A stretch of DNA of 64,000 bases from Deefgea piscis. GTDB lineage: Bacteria > Pseudomonadota > Gammaproteobacteria > Burkholderiales > Chitinibacteraceae. Below the pieces are notes generated by a model. The model was not told the origin of the DNA. It ran no database searches and saw only the letters and a program-made list of their open reading frames with translations. The stretch lies in contig NZ_CP054143.1 in the NCBI RefSeq assembly GCF_013284055.1, positions 2,356,001 through 2,420,000 of the forward strand. The letters run 5' to 3'. A program made the translations under genes and the position numbers. Below are positions 36,352-44,755 of the stretch, in pieces (position 1 is the first letter of the stretch; the number at the start of each line of letters is the position of its first letter).

Positions 36352-36370
36352 GATAATTATTCTCATTTGT
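36352..36370. promoter_or_regulatory. Fur-box-like operator upstream of the DUF2325 gene
   Basis: GATAATTATTCTCATTTGT matches the 19-bp Fur consensus GATAATGATAATCATTATC at 14 positions by eye, 42 bases upstream of the ATG. It could also act on the divergent pntAA, though it is nearer the DUF2325 gene. Confidence 0.6.
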
Positions 36371-36411
36371 ACAATAATCGCTTCACCGACTACTCGAACG
36401 AAGGAACAGCA

Positions 36412-36738
36412 ATGAAGGCCTATCTGGTTGGCGCCGATGCCTTGGGCAATATCCCGCAGCTATTGGCTGAGCACGGTATTAGTGTGCAAAAGCATGTGAG
36501 CGGGCGCAATGTGTCGCATCAGCGCAAGCCTGCGAGTTTAAACGGGGCCGATTTATTGATTTTGTTTACTGATTTTTTAAGTCACAACGTGATGAAGGCG
36601 TATCGAGAATTGGCCAATGATGAGCAAGTGCGCTTTGTTGCTTGCCGCCGCTCGGTGTGTGCTTTGAGCCAATCCTTAGAAAAAATTGGCGAAGTGAAAG
36701 ATTGCAGTCAATGCCCGAATCGCAAAAGCCAGCGTTAA
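36412..36738 (+). CDS. DUF2325 domain protein
   Basis: A 108-aa soluble protein. MKAYLVGADALGNIPQLLAEHGI opens a Rossmann-like fold; ADLLILFTDFLSHNVMKAYRELA follows and the tail has cysteines in ACRRSVCALSQ and KDCSQCPNR, which could bind a metal. The family has no proven role. ATG 36412 has AAGGAACAGCA upstream. A Fur-like box in its promoter suggests iron repression. Confidence 0.8.
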   Translation: MKAYLVGADALGNIPQLLAEHGISVQKHVSGRNVSHQRKPASLNGADLLILFTDFLSHNVMKAYRELANDEQVRFVACRRSVCALSQSLEKIGEVKDCSQCPNRKSQR

Positions 36739-36788
36739 AGCGGGTGTTAATGCCCGCGGCACGTTTTATTTCGAGTTAGTAAACCAGA

Positions 36789-37847
36789 TTAGATCGAATG
36801 AATGATTTTGCGTAATGGCGTTGGAATGCCTGCCGCCAGCGCAGCGGCTGGGCTAAACCACGCGGTATTGGCGCTTTCTTTGGCGCAATCACTGCCCACC
36901 AGCTGCGCCAATTGCGGGGTAATGGTGAGACGGTAATGGGTAAATACATGCACAAACTCAGGCAGAGTGGTGCTCAGCGCAATGTTTAAACCCAAATGAT
37001 CGGCAATATGGGCGACTGGATCGGTATGTAACGCGACTTCAGGTAAGCTCCATAAACCGCCCCAAATACCGGTTGGCGGGCGTTTTTCGAGCAATAGATC
37101 ACCCTGCGCATTGCGCAAAAAGATCATTACGGTGGCTTTTTCTGGGATGGTTTTTTTGGGTTTTCTTGTTGGCAAGACCGCTTGCCGATCGCTCTGCCGA
37201 GCTTGGCAATCACTGGCTAACGGGCATAGCAAGCAGCTTGGATTTTTTGGGGTGCAAATGGTGGCACCCAAATCCATCAGTCCTTGCGTATGGGCTTTGA
37301 TTTCGCTGGCCGCTTGCTGGCTATCACTGCAACGAGCAGGGAGTAAGGATTCAGCCAATTGCCACAGCTGGTTTTCGATGGCTTTCACCCCCGGATAGCC
37401 TTCAATCCCTGCCCAACGGGTTAAAACGCGTTTAACATTACCGTCTAAAATCGCCGCACGATAGCCATAGGAAAAAGCCGCAATGGCTGCTGCAGTACTG
37501 CGCCCGATGCCGGGCAAGGTGGTAATTAATGTAGGGTCGTTAGGAAATTGCCCGGCAAAATCACGCACCACCGCTTGGGCGCAAGCATGCAAGTTTCTGG
37601 CTCGGGTGTAGTAACCCAGTCCACTCCACAACGCCAACACATCATCGAGCGGGGCGGCAGCTAAATCAGCCAGCGTTGGGAAACGCTGTAAAAATCGCGG
37701 GTAGTAGTCGAGTACGGTGCTCACTTGCGTTTGCTGCAGCATGATTTCAGACAGCCAAACGCAGTAAGCATCGTTCACTTGCCACGGTAAATGATGACGG
37801 CCAGATTGCTGCTGCCATTGGCGCAAACGTAGAGAAAAATCAGACAT
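36789..37847 (-). CDS. mutY: A/G-specific adenine glycosylase
   Basis: A 352-aa base-excision repair enzyme that removes adenine opposite 8-oxoguanine. The catalytic glutamate is in SEIMLQQTQV (residue 34), the helix-hairpin-helix is LPGIGRSTAAAI with the aspartate in ILDGNVKRVL, and the 4Fe-4S ligands are CTPKNPSCLLCPLASDC. The C-terminal NUDIX-like domain (about 220-350) reads 8-oxoG. Its start overlaps the asmA stop by one base, so it is coupled to asmA. Confidence 0.96.
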   Translation of the reverse strand: MSDFSLRLRQWQQQSGRHHLPWQVNDAYCVWLSEIMLQQTQVSTVLDYYPRFLQRFPTLADLAAAPLDDVLALWSGLGYYTRARNLHACAQAVVRDFAGQFPNDPTLITTLPGIGRSTAAAIAAFSYGYRAAILDGNVKRVLTRWAGIEGYPGVKAIENQLWQLAESLLPARCSDSQQAASEIKAHTQGLMDLGATICTPKNPSCLLCPLASDCQARQSDRQAVLPTRKPKKTIPEKATVMIFLRNAQGDLLLEKRPPTGIWGGLWSLPEVALHTDPVAHIADHLGLNIALSTTLPEFVHVFTHYRLTITPQLAQLVGSDCAKESANTAWFSPAAALAAGIPTPLRKIIHSI

Positions 37848-40171
37848 TAAGGTTTGCTTACTTTAGTGGTTTTGCGCGGCGCGCTACGCGCTTTCTTTTT
37901 GGCGGCGAGCTCGGCTTTTTTCTTTTCCGCTAAGGCGGCGGCTTTTTGTGCGGCAATTTTTTCTTCGCGGGCTTTTTGTGCTGCCGCGGCGCGATCTATT
38001 TTTGCCTGTGCCTCGGCTTTTTGCCGAGCAATGATTTGTTCTTTTAAGTTAGCCGTATCGGCTTTATACACCGGGTTTTGAATCGGGCCGCTCAAGGTAA
38101 TAGGCAGGGTTAAGCCAATTAAGCCCGCTAATTCTGGCACTTTAGGGTTGGCGCTGGCCTGCATTTTATAGTCGAGCGTGCCAGCGGCCAAATTGAGCAT
38201 CCCGCCACCACTGAGTTTTAATACATCGGCGCTCACACTCAGATCATGGTTTTCGGCGATGCCATTTTTAAGATGCAAAGTGGCATTGAGTTCAGAAAAA
38301 TTGGTTTTGCCATTGCTATGGTCGGTCTTGCTGACTTCGCCATTCATTAATTTAATTTGCTGGCTGGCCGAGCTCAGTAAACCGCTAATGTCGATGCCGC
38401 GAATCGCGCCTTCTTTGAGACTGGCTTTGATTTTGCCATTGGCTGATTTTCGTAAGTCAGCCAAATTTTGCCCTTTGGCGGTCACATCAATGGTGAGATT
38501 GCTACGGCCCTCAAAACGACTGGTGTCTAAGGTATCGGTGAGCAAGGTGTTGATATTCATATTGGATAAGGTTTGCTCAACGCGGAAAAACGGCACCGCT
38601 TGCGTTGAATTGATTTCAACGCGGCCAGCCAATTGGCCTTCGTAGAGCGTGGCCGATAAAGGATCGAGCACCAGACGATTTTTGCGCGCAATTAAGGTGA
38701 CGTCTAAGTCGTCAACGTGCAAATTATTCAGTACCAGCTCACCAATTTTGATTGAGCCAATAGCATTAAATTTTTCTAGCCACCACAAATCAAATTTATT
38801 GTTTTGCGCGCTTTTTTTGGCGCCCGCCGCTACTGCGGGTAAATAAGGCGTTAAATCAAATTTGGCTAGATTCATATTGATCCGAAATTGCGGATCAACA
38901 AAACTTTCCATACCTATTTGCGCGTGCAATGGCTCGTAATCTAGCGTGCCATTACTGTCGAGATTGATCAATTCATTGTGTAAATCAATATCGCCTTTAC
39001 CGGTTAAATCCAAGCGAATCGCGCCACGTGGCAAGCTGCGGTTGGTATAGCTGCCGGTGAGTCGGTAGTTAGACAGCCGCGTTAAATTACCGCGCTCAAT
39101 GGCCAGTGGGGTACTAAATACGACATCTAGATTTTGTTCTGGGCTATTAAATTTAACGCTGATTTTGGCGGTATTACTTTGTAAAAAATGTCTTTGTGCA
39201 CCGCTAAGGGTTGGCACGGTGGCTGAAGCGCTAAATTTAGCGTCTTTGTCTTGCATCTCAATATCAAATTGCAGGCGATTGAGTGCTAAAGCGTTGTCGG
39301 TCAGTTGAATCTCCGGCACGTCCAGCGTGGTTTTCCATTGCTGCCCAGCACGATTGGCCGAGCCGGTGAGCTTTAAATCACCGCCAGTCAGGCGCAATGG
39401 ATCCCAGCCGTAATTTAAATTGCCGGTAATTTGTAGCTGGGTATTGCTAACTTTAAGCCCCGCATCGCTGGCGCCTTCTTGCGTGAGTGCGACTTTAATG
39501 TCGGCAATATGCAATCGCCGCTCTTGCTCAACATAGCGCATCGCCGCCGAGCCTTGTACTTTGCCGCGCCAACGCGCTGCTTCGCCGTTGTCATTGAGGT
39601 AAATTTGCCCGTCTAGGTTTAAATCGCCTTTTTTGGGGTCGGTCAGATTGTCCAGTTCAAGATTGAGCTGACTTAAATGCAGTGTTTCATTGACTAAATC
39701 ATCTTGCCAAGCCAGTTGCGCATCCGAAAAACTAAACCGATCTAAGGCTAAATGAATTTGCTTGCCTTTGCTTTGCAGCAAATCTTCAAAATTATACGTG
39801 CCGTCATCGTGGCGAATAATCGTCAACTCGGGCTTTTCAACTTCAATACTATTGACGACGGCTTTGCCTTCGCTAATTAAAGGCCATAGGCGAAACACCA
39901 CTTTAATGGCGTCGGCATGCGCAAAAACCGTATCTGACTTTGGTTCGGTGAGTGTGGCGTTTTTAATCAGCACAGCCGGACGCGGTAGCAGCACCATATG
40001 GGCGCTGCCACGAATGTCGAGCTTACGCTCGGTATCTCGCTGTACTGCTGATACCAATTGATCGCGAACGAGGTCTGACGATAAAAAGTACGGCAAAATG
40101 CCCAGCAAGGCCGTAAGTGTAAGGACGAGCAAAAAACTGATTCGCAAAGAGCGAGAATGGCGCCAATCCAT
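37847..40171 (-). CDS. asmA: AsmA family protein
   Basis: A 774-aa inner-membrane-anchored periplasmic protein. One N-terminal membrane helix (about residues 11-28) is followed by a long beta-rich domain with the AsmA opening (VLLPRPAVLIKNATLTEP) and the C-terminal AsmA block GAIRGIDISGLLSSASQQIKLMNG, then SADVLKLSGGGMLNLAAGTLDYKMQ. The last ~60 residues are a K/A-rich helical tail. AsmA-like proteins belong to the bridge-like lipid-transfer group and support outer-membrane lipid balance. It is the first gene of asmA-mutY. Confidence 0.93.
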   Translation of the reverse strand: MDWRHSRSLRISFLLVLTLTALLGILPYFLSSDLVRDQLVSAVQRDTERKLDIRGSAHMVLLPRPAVLIKNATLTEPKSDTVFAHADAIKVVFRLWPLISEGKAVVNSIEVEKPELTIIRHDDGTYNFEDLLQSKGKQIHLALDRFSFSDAQLAWQDDLVNETLHLSQLNLELDNLTDPKKGDLNLDGQIYLNDNGEAARWRGKVQGSAAMRYVEQERRLHIADIKVALTQEGASDAGLKVSNTQLQITGNLNYGWDPLRLTGGDLKLTGSANRAGQQWKTTLDVPEIQLTDNALALNRLQFDIEMQDKDAKFSASATVPTLSGAQRHFLQSNTAKISVKFNSPEQNLDVVFSTPLAIERGNLTRLSNYRLTGSYTNRSLPRGAIRLDLTGKGDIDLHNELINLDSNGTLDYEPLHAQIGMESFVDPQFRINMNLAKFDLTPYLPAVAAGAKKSAQNNKFDLWWLEKFNAIGSIKIGELVLNNLHVDDLDVTLIARKNRLVLDPLSATLYEGQLAGRVEINSTQAVPFFRVEQTLSNMNINTLLTDTLDTSRFEGRSNLTIDVTAKGQNLADLRKSANGKIKASLKEGAIRGIDISGLLSSASQQIKLMNGEVSKTDHSNGKTNFSELNATLHLKNGIAENHDLSVSADVLKLSGGGMLNLAAGTLDYKMQASANPKVPELAGLIGLTLPITLSGPIQNPVYKADTANLKEQIIARQKAEAQAKIDRAAAAQKAREEKIAAQKAAALAEKKKAELAAKKKARSAPRKTTKVSKP

Positions 40172-40387
40172 GTCGTCAAATGAAGGAGTAAAACGAAGAT
40201 TGGGCGATTATCCACAAGAACTGCGGCAAACAAAAGCATTGCGGCAAAAATAATAATACACAGCGTGTTCTGGGTGACTGTTTTTTAGTGCAATAGCGTG
40301 CAAAATAGCTAGATTCGCTCTGGATTTGCTTGGGGCGTTATTTTTTACTAATGAAAGCATTCGGAATCAATCAAGGAGTACTCAGTT

Positions 40388-40810
40388 ATGGCGCATCTCA
40401 CCCCCATCAAAGTGCATGGGTTTCATTTGGATTTGTATGGGCACGTCAATAACGCGCGTTATTTAGAATTTTTGGAAGAAGCGCGCTGGGGCTTGATGGA
40501 AGAGTACGGCGATTTGTCTTGGTTTATGGCGCAAAAAATGGCCCTCGTGGTGAGCCGCGTCGATATTCGTTATATCCGCGCCGCCACGATGGGCGATCAG
40601 TTGCTGATTGAAACGCGCTTGGCCGAATTATTGCCACGCGAAGGCAAAATTCATCAGCGCATTGTGCGTAAAGACAATGGCAAAGTGGTGGCCGAGGCTG
40701 ATATTAGCTTTGCAGTCATTCACCCAGAGCAAAGAGGCGCGCTGTTGATCGAAGGCGAGTTGTTTGAGCGTTTTAATCAGGTTTTATTAGCAACGAGTGA
40801 ATTGGTATGA
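40388..40810 (+). CDS. Acyl-CoA thioesterase (hotdog fold, YbgC/FadM-like)
   Basis: A 140-aa hotdog protein. The active-site block DLYGHVNNARYLEFLEEARW contains the catalytic aspartate and the HVNN turn. It hydrolyses acyl-CoA thioesters in the cytoplasm. ATG 40388 follows AAGGAGTACTCAGTT. Its stop overlaps the next gene by four bases (ATGA). Confidence 0.9.
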   Translation: MAHLTPIKVHGFHLDLYGHVNNARYLEFLEEARWGLMEEYGDLSWFMAQKMALVVSRVDIRYIRAATMGDQLLIETRLAELLPREGKIHQRIVRKDNGKVVAEADISFAVIHPEQRGALLIEGELFERFNQVLLATSELV

Positions 40811-41268
40811 CGTGGTTGCAGCGAGTAGTTGCTGTTTTGGTCTTGAGTTTGCTGAGTGCGTGTAGCGGCATCGTTAATTTTGAAAAACCACAAGTGAATC
40901 TAGCCGGTTTAGAAGTGCTAGATTTGGGCTTGTTGGAGCAAAAATTTGTGGTGTCCTTGCGCGTGACCAATCCGAACGATATGGCTTTGCCGATTGATGG
41001 TTTGAAGATGAAGCTTGATGTGAATGGTCAGCCATTTGCGACAGGGGTTTCAAATCAAAAAGTGACTTTGCCGCGCTTGGGTGAGACGGTGGTTAAAGTG
41101 AATGTAACCACCAATCTGAGCAATATTTGGAAGCAAATTAAAGCCATCCAAAGTAAAACGCTGGCGTATACGGTTTCTGGGCAGTTATTTGTTCCCTTAG
41201 TGCCCGGTGGCATTAGCTTTAATCGGCAAGGGGAATTGTCCAGCCTAGGGGCCGCAGTAGCGAAATAA
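40807..41268 (+). CDS. LEA14-like lipoprotein (LEA type 2 family)
   Basis: A 153-aa protein with a lipobox LLSAC at residue 19, so the mature form starts at Cys19 with a lipid anchor. The rest is a LEA-type-2/WHy beta-sandwich: LEVLDLGLLEQKFVVSLRVTNPNDMALPIDGLKMKLDVNGQPFATG contains the hallmark NPND. Function unknown; translationally coupled to the thioesterase gene. Confidence 0.88.
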   Translation: MTWLQRVVAVLVLSLLSACSGIVNFEKPQVNLAGLEVLDLGLLEQKFVVSLRVTNPNDMALPIDGLKMKLDVNGQPFATGVSNQKVTLPRLGETVVKVNVTTNLSNIWKQIKAIQSKTLAYTVSGQLFVPLVPGGISFNRQGELSSLGAAVAK

Positions 41269-41346
41269 CGCTTGATTGATGGTTTTAAGCCCCTACCCAA
41301 CGCGCACGGCATCGTATTCACTGTCATCTGTTGCGGCCTTATCGTG

Positions 41347-41559
41347 GGCAATGTTCAGATTACGTGTTGATGGTGATTAAAGCTTCGCGGCATTCCCTCT
41401 CCCTTGATGGGAGAGGGTTAGGGTGAGGGTGATACTGCGGAGTATATTTTAAGCTCAACACCCCCATCCCAACCTTCCCCCGTCGAGGGGGAAGGGGTTG
41501 AAGTCGATCTGCTCAAGCACGTGTGATACAAACCATCAACATCAAATCTGAACATTGCC
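41347..41559. mobile_element. MITE-like element 2
   Basis: A 213-bp non-coding block. The left end GGCAATGTTCAGATTACGTG and the right end ATCTGAACATTGCC form terminal inverted repeats of 28 bp that agree at about 25 positions. Inside are two hairpins: CCCTCTCCC TTGAT GGGAGAGGG and CCTTCCCCC GTCGA GGGGGAAGG. CCTTATC occurs on both sides (41337-41343 and 41558-41564). The stretch 41269-41346 before it holds no gene. Confidence 0.7.
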
Positions 41560-41641
41560 TTATCTTGTTGGGTATTTAGATGTGGGCTATACCCATAACA
41601 GCCTGCATTCAGATACCGCTGTACTTTCATTGGAGTGGCAA

Positions 41642-41851
41642 ATGGGAATCAATCAAGCCAAACAAGAGGCCAAACGTTTAAAGCAAGATCATCAGGCGGC
41701 GGGGCATATTGAAGATGACAATACCGAGGCCGAGCGGATTTTAGCTTTAAATGCGTGGAAAAAAGCCAAGGCGCTTAAAGAGCGGCAAGCGGCAGCAGAG
41801 CGGCATATTGCCAAGGCCGAGCTAGAAAAACTCAAGCGCAAAAAAACCTAA
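41642..41851 (+). CDS. Small charged helical protein of unknown function
   Basis: A 69-aa protein rich in K, A, E and R with a nearly continuous helix prediction (QAKQEAKRLKQDHQAAG ... ERILALNAWKKAKALKERQ). No family recognised. ATG 41642 has TGGAG upstream. A terminator follows at the right distance, which supports a real gene. Confidence 0.6.
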   Translation: MGINQAKQEAKRLKQDHQAAGHIEDDNTEAERILALNAWKKAKALKERQAAAERHIAKAELEKLKRKKT

Positions 41852-41922
41852 TCGCGATTGGTCGGTGATACCTAGTATTTGGCTTTCGCCGATAGTGATT
41901 AAAATCAGCAGACTGAAATCAG

Positions 41923-41971
41923 CACCCCGTATTGAACCGCCGATAGGGCGACTCAATACGGGGTGTTTTTT
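41923..41971. terminator. Bidirectional terminator between the small gene and ppk2
   Basis: CACCCCGTATTGA (41923-41935) pairs perfectly with TCAATACGGGGTG (41953-41965), loop 17, then TTTTTT on the plus strand. Confidence 0.85.
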
Positions 41972-41977
41972 ATTGGA

Positions 41978-42808
41978 TTAGAATTTTTCCGGCACGATGC
42001 GTAGTGGATGCTCGGTATTGCTGCGGACTTTGATTTTTCTTTTTGGCAGTTTTACTTTTTCTTGTGGCAAGTCCTCATACGGCACATGCGCCAGAATATG
42101 ACTGAGCACATTGAGTCGCACGCGTTTTTTATCCTCGGAATGGGCGATAAACCACGGCGAAAATTCGGTGTCGGTGTATTTAAACATGTCGTCGCGGGCG
42201 GTGGTGTAGTCGTCCCAACGGTTAAACGACAAAATATCCATGGGCGAGAGCTTCCATGTTTTTCGGCCGTCGTCGATGCGATCGCGTAAGCGCCGTTCTT
42301 GCTCTTCGGGGGTGACTTCCAGCCAGTATTTGAGCAAGATAATCCCTGAGTCGATGATGGCTTTTTCAAACTGCGGTGCGCCATGCAAAAATGCCTCAGA
42401 TTGCTCTGGGGTACAAAAGCCCATTACCCGTTCAACACCGGCACGGTTATACCAGCTGCGATCGAAAATAACCACTTCGCCAGCGGCAGGTAAATGCGCC
42501 ACGTAGCGCTGTAAATACATTTGGGTTTTTTCGCGGTCGGTGGGCGCCGGTAGCGCCACGACACGAAAGGTGCGTGGGCTCACGCGCTCAGTCAGCGCTT
42601 TAATCGTGCCGCCTTTGCCCGCACCATCGCGCCCTTCAAAAATGATGCACACTTTGAGCCCATGCTCTTGTACCCAGCGTTGCATCTTGACCAGCTCAAT
42701 ATGCAGTTTGCGCAGTTCAGTCTGATAGGTTTTTTCTGATAATGCTGGTTTGTGGCTGACTACGTCATCAGCGGTTTGCGTGTTAGGACTTGGATTTTTT
42801 TTACTCAT
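41978..42808 (-). CDS. ppk2: Polyphosphate kinase 2
   Basis: A 276-aa P-loop kinase. Walker A is FEGRDGAGKGGTIKALTE, the lid block is DRSWYNRAGVERVMGF and the tail RWDDYTTARDDMFKYTDT is typical of PPK2. It moves phosphate between polyphosphate and nucleotides, mainly to make GTP or ATP. An N-terminal ~50-residue extension is polar. Its start overlaps the sulP stop by four bases (ATGA). Confidence 0.95.
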   Translation of the reverse strand: MSKKNPSPNTQTADDVVSHKPALSEKTYQTELRKLHIELVKMQRWVQEHGLKVCIIFEGRDGAGKGGTIKALTERVSPRTFRVVALPAPTDREKTQMYLQRYVAHLPAAGEVVIFDRSWYNRAGVERVMGFCTPEQSEAFLHGAPQFEKAIIDSGIILLKYWLEVTPEEQERRLRDRIDDGRKTWKLSPMDILSFNRWDDYTTARDDMFKYTDTEFSPWFIAHSEDKKRVRLNVLSHILAHVPYEDLPQEKVKLPKRKIKVRSNTEHPLRIVPEKF

Positions 42809-44550
42809 GGTGCGGCTCCCTCGGGGCGATGATTTAAATCATGTTGCGCTTGCAAGTCGTTTTCATAAGCAATACGCGCTCGCTTGAGTGTAGAAAACAA
42901 TAAAAAATCTCGCTTAACGCGTTCAAGCTGGCCTTGCATTTGGGCACGGCGTTCTATTTGGCGCTTGCGTCCGGCTAAAGCCAAGCGGATTTCCCGCTCA
43001 GCCAGTGCTTGCTGCAATTGCCACATGGCTTGCTCTCCCGCGGCATCAATTTGCGAAATCGTTGTTACATCAATCACCACCCATTTCAGCGGGCTTGGGT
43101 TGCCGTCGACTAAGGACAAGACGCGCTGACGGAAAAAATTAGCATTAAAAAAATTCAGCGGCGACTCAAATCGATAGACCAACAAACCTTCAATTTCTTG
43201 CGCGTCGGGGTGATGCTTTAAATCATGAAACGATTGTCCTGTGGGATACACCCCCAGCCGCGCTTCGTGCGGGCGGGCAAGATGAATTAACAGCCGTAAT
43301 GTGGATAATAAAACGGCAAATAGCATGCCTTGCATTACGCCAACGCAGGCTACGCCGATTAAGGTCACAATCGCAATCAGCCATTCGCCGCGCCCAAGTA
43401 AGCGAAACTGTTGAATGCTAGCAAAATTCATCAGCCCTAAAGACGCTGTAATCAGCACCGCGCCCAGCGCCGCAATCGGTACAAAGTACAAAGCGGGCGT
43501 GAGGAGCAGCATCGCAATCGCAATCGTCAGCGCGGCAACAATGCTGACCATTTGGCTTTTGCCACCCATGGCGTCATTGACTGCGGTTCTGGAGTCCGCG
43601 CCGCTAATGGCAAAGCCTTGCGAAAAACCTGCGGCAATATTGGCCATGCCTAGCGCGGTAAATTCACGATCGGCGTCGATGTCATACCGGTTTTTAGCGG
43701 CAAAGCTGCGTGCGGTGAGCATGGCGCTGCTAAAGCTAATTAAAGCCAAACCGGCGGCCGCGCCGAGTAACTCGCCAAGTTGTGAGTAGGGTAGCACCGG
43801 CCAATGCACTTTGGGTAAGCCGGCGGGTAAAGCGCCGATCACACTGACGCCGTGTTGATCCAAACGGAAAACAAAAACGATTAAACCCGCTGCCACCATG
43901 GCCACCAAGGCCGATGGCAAGCCCGGTAACATGCGGCGCGCCACTTGCTGTATTAGCAAGGTGCCAAGGCCGATTGCGCTGGTGATGGGGTGCGATTCAA
44001 AAATTTTGCTGGGTAATTCAAGCAGCCGCTCAATTAAGCCGTTGTCGTTAAAATCAAAGCCAAATACTTTACCCAGCTGGCCAACCACAATGCTGATGGC
44101 AACGCCATTTAAAAAGCCCGCCAAAATGGGGGGCGATAAAAAATCAGCTAAAAACCCCAAGCGAAAACGACTGGCAATCAGGCAAAACAAGCCGGTGAGT
44201 AAGGCCAAACTCACTGATAAAGACACATAGAGCGTAGCGTCCCCTGCGGCAATGGGCGCGAGGGTAGAAAAAATCATCGCGCAAGTTGCGGCGTCTGGTC
44301 CCACGATCAGTTGGCGGGATGAACCAAATAGCGCATACGCGAGCAGCGGTAAAATGCTGGCGTATAAACCTGCCACGGGGCTCATTCCGGCTAATTGGGC
44401 ATAAGCCACGCCAACCGGGATGGCCACTGCGGCAACAGAAATCCCTGCGCGCCAATCATGCGACCACCATGCTTTGGGGTAATGGCGCAGCAAGTTGATG
44501 CCGGGCATGGTTTGCGTGAGCCAGCGAGAAACAAAATGAAAAGCCAGCAT
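42805..44550 (-). CDS. SulP-family anion transporter with STAS domain
   Basis: A 581-aa protein with 10-14 membrane segments (residues about 25-420) and a C-terminal STAS domain (about 440-555, VVIDVTTISQIDAAGEQAM). DWRAGISVAAVAIPVGVAYAQLAG and GPDAATCAMIF mark the SulP core. SulP proteins carry sulfate, bicarbonate or dicarboxylates; the substrate here is open. A basic ~30-residue tail follows. The four-base overlap with ppk2 implies joint translation. Confidence 0.92.
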   Translation of the reverse strand: MLAFHFVSRWLTQTMPGINLLRHYPKAWWSHDWRAGISVAAVAIPVGVAYAQLAGMSPVAGLYASILPLLAYALFGSSRQLIVGPDAATCAMIFSTLAPIAAGDATLYVSLSVSLALLTGLFCLIASRFRLGFLADFLSPPILAGFLNGVAISIVVGQLGKVFGFDFNDNGLIERLLELPSKIFESHPITSAIGLGTLLIQQVARRMLPGLPSALVAMVAAGLIVFVFRLDQHGVSVIGALPAGLPKVHWPVLPYSQLGELLGAAAGLALISFSSAMLTARSFAAKNRYDIDADREFTALGMANIAAGFSQGFAISGADSRTAVNDAMGGKSQMVSIVAALTIAIAMLLLTPALYFVPIAALGAVLITASLGLMNFASIQQFRLLGRGEWLIAIVTLIGVACVGVMQGMLFAVLLSTLRLLIHLARPHEARLGVYPTGQSFHDLKHHPDAQEIEGLLVYRFESPLNFFNANFFRQRVLSLVDGNPSPLKWVVIDVTTISQIDAAGEQAMWQLQQALAEREIRLALAGRKRQIERRAQMQGQLERVKRDFLLFSTLKRARIAYENDLQAQHDLNHRPEGAAP

Positions 44551-44693
44551 GAATGTCGTAGTCCAAAATCAGCGCGGTGAAGGCATGATTTTACACATAT
44601 TTGCTTTGCTTGATATTTTGTGTAAGTTTTTTGGCGGATTGGGTGGTGCTGTGTGTAACTAAAGCTTAAGGCGTGGTGTGCTGCGGGGGTTGT

Positions 44694-44723
44694 CCCCATC
44701 AAATCCGATTGGACTTGATGGGG
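44694..44723. other. Hairpin downstream of the DAACS symporter gene
   Basis: CCCCATCAA (44694-44702) pairs with TTGATGGGG (44715-44723), extended inward by TCC/GGA. No T-run. Lies in the 205-base gap between the symporter stop and sulP start, where nothing else is seen. Confidence 0.45.
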
Positions 44724-44755
44724 CTGCGGCCCAAGCAAGGGCGCAGATTGAATGA

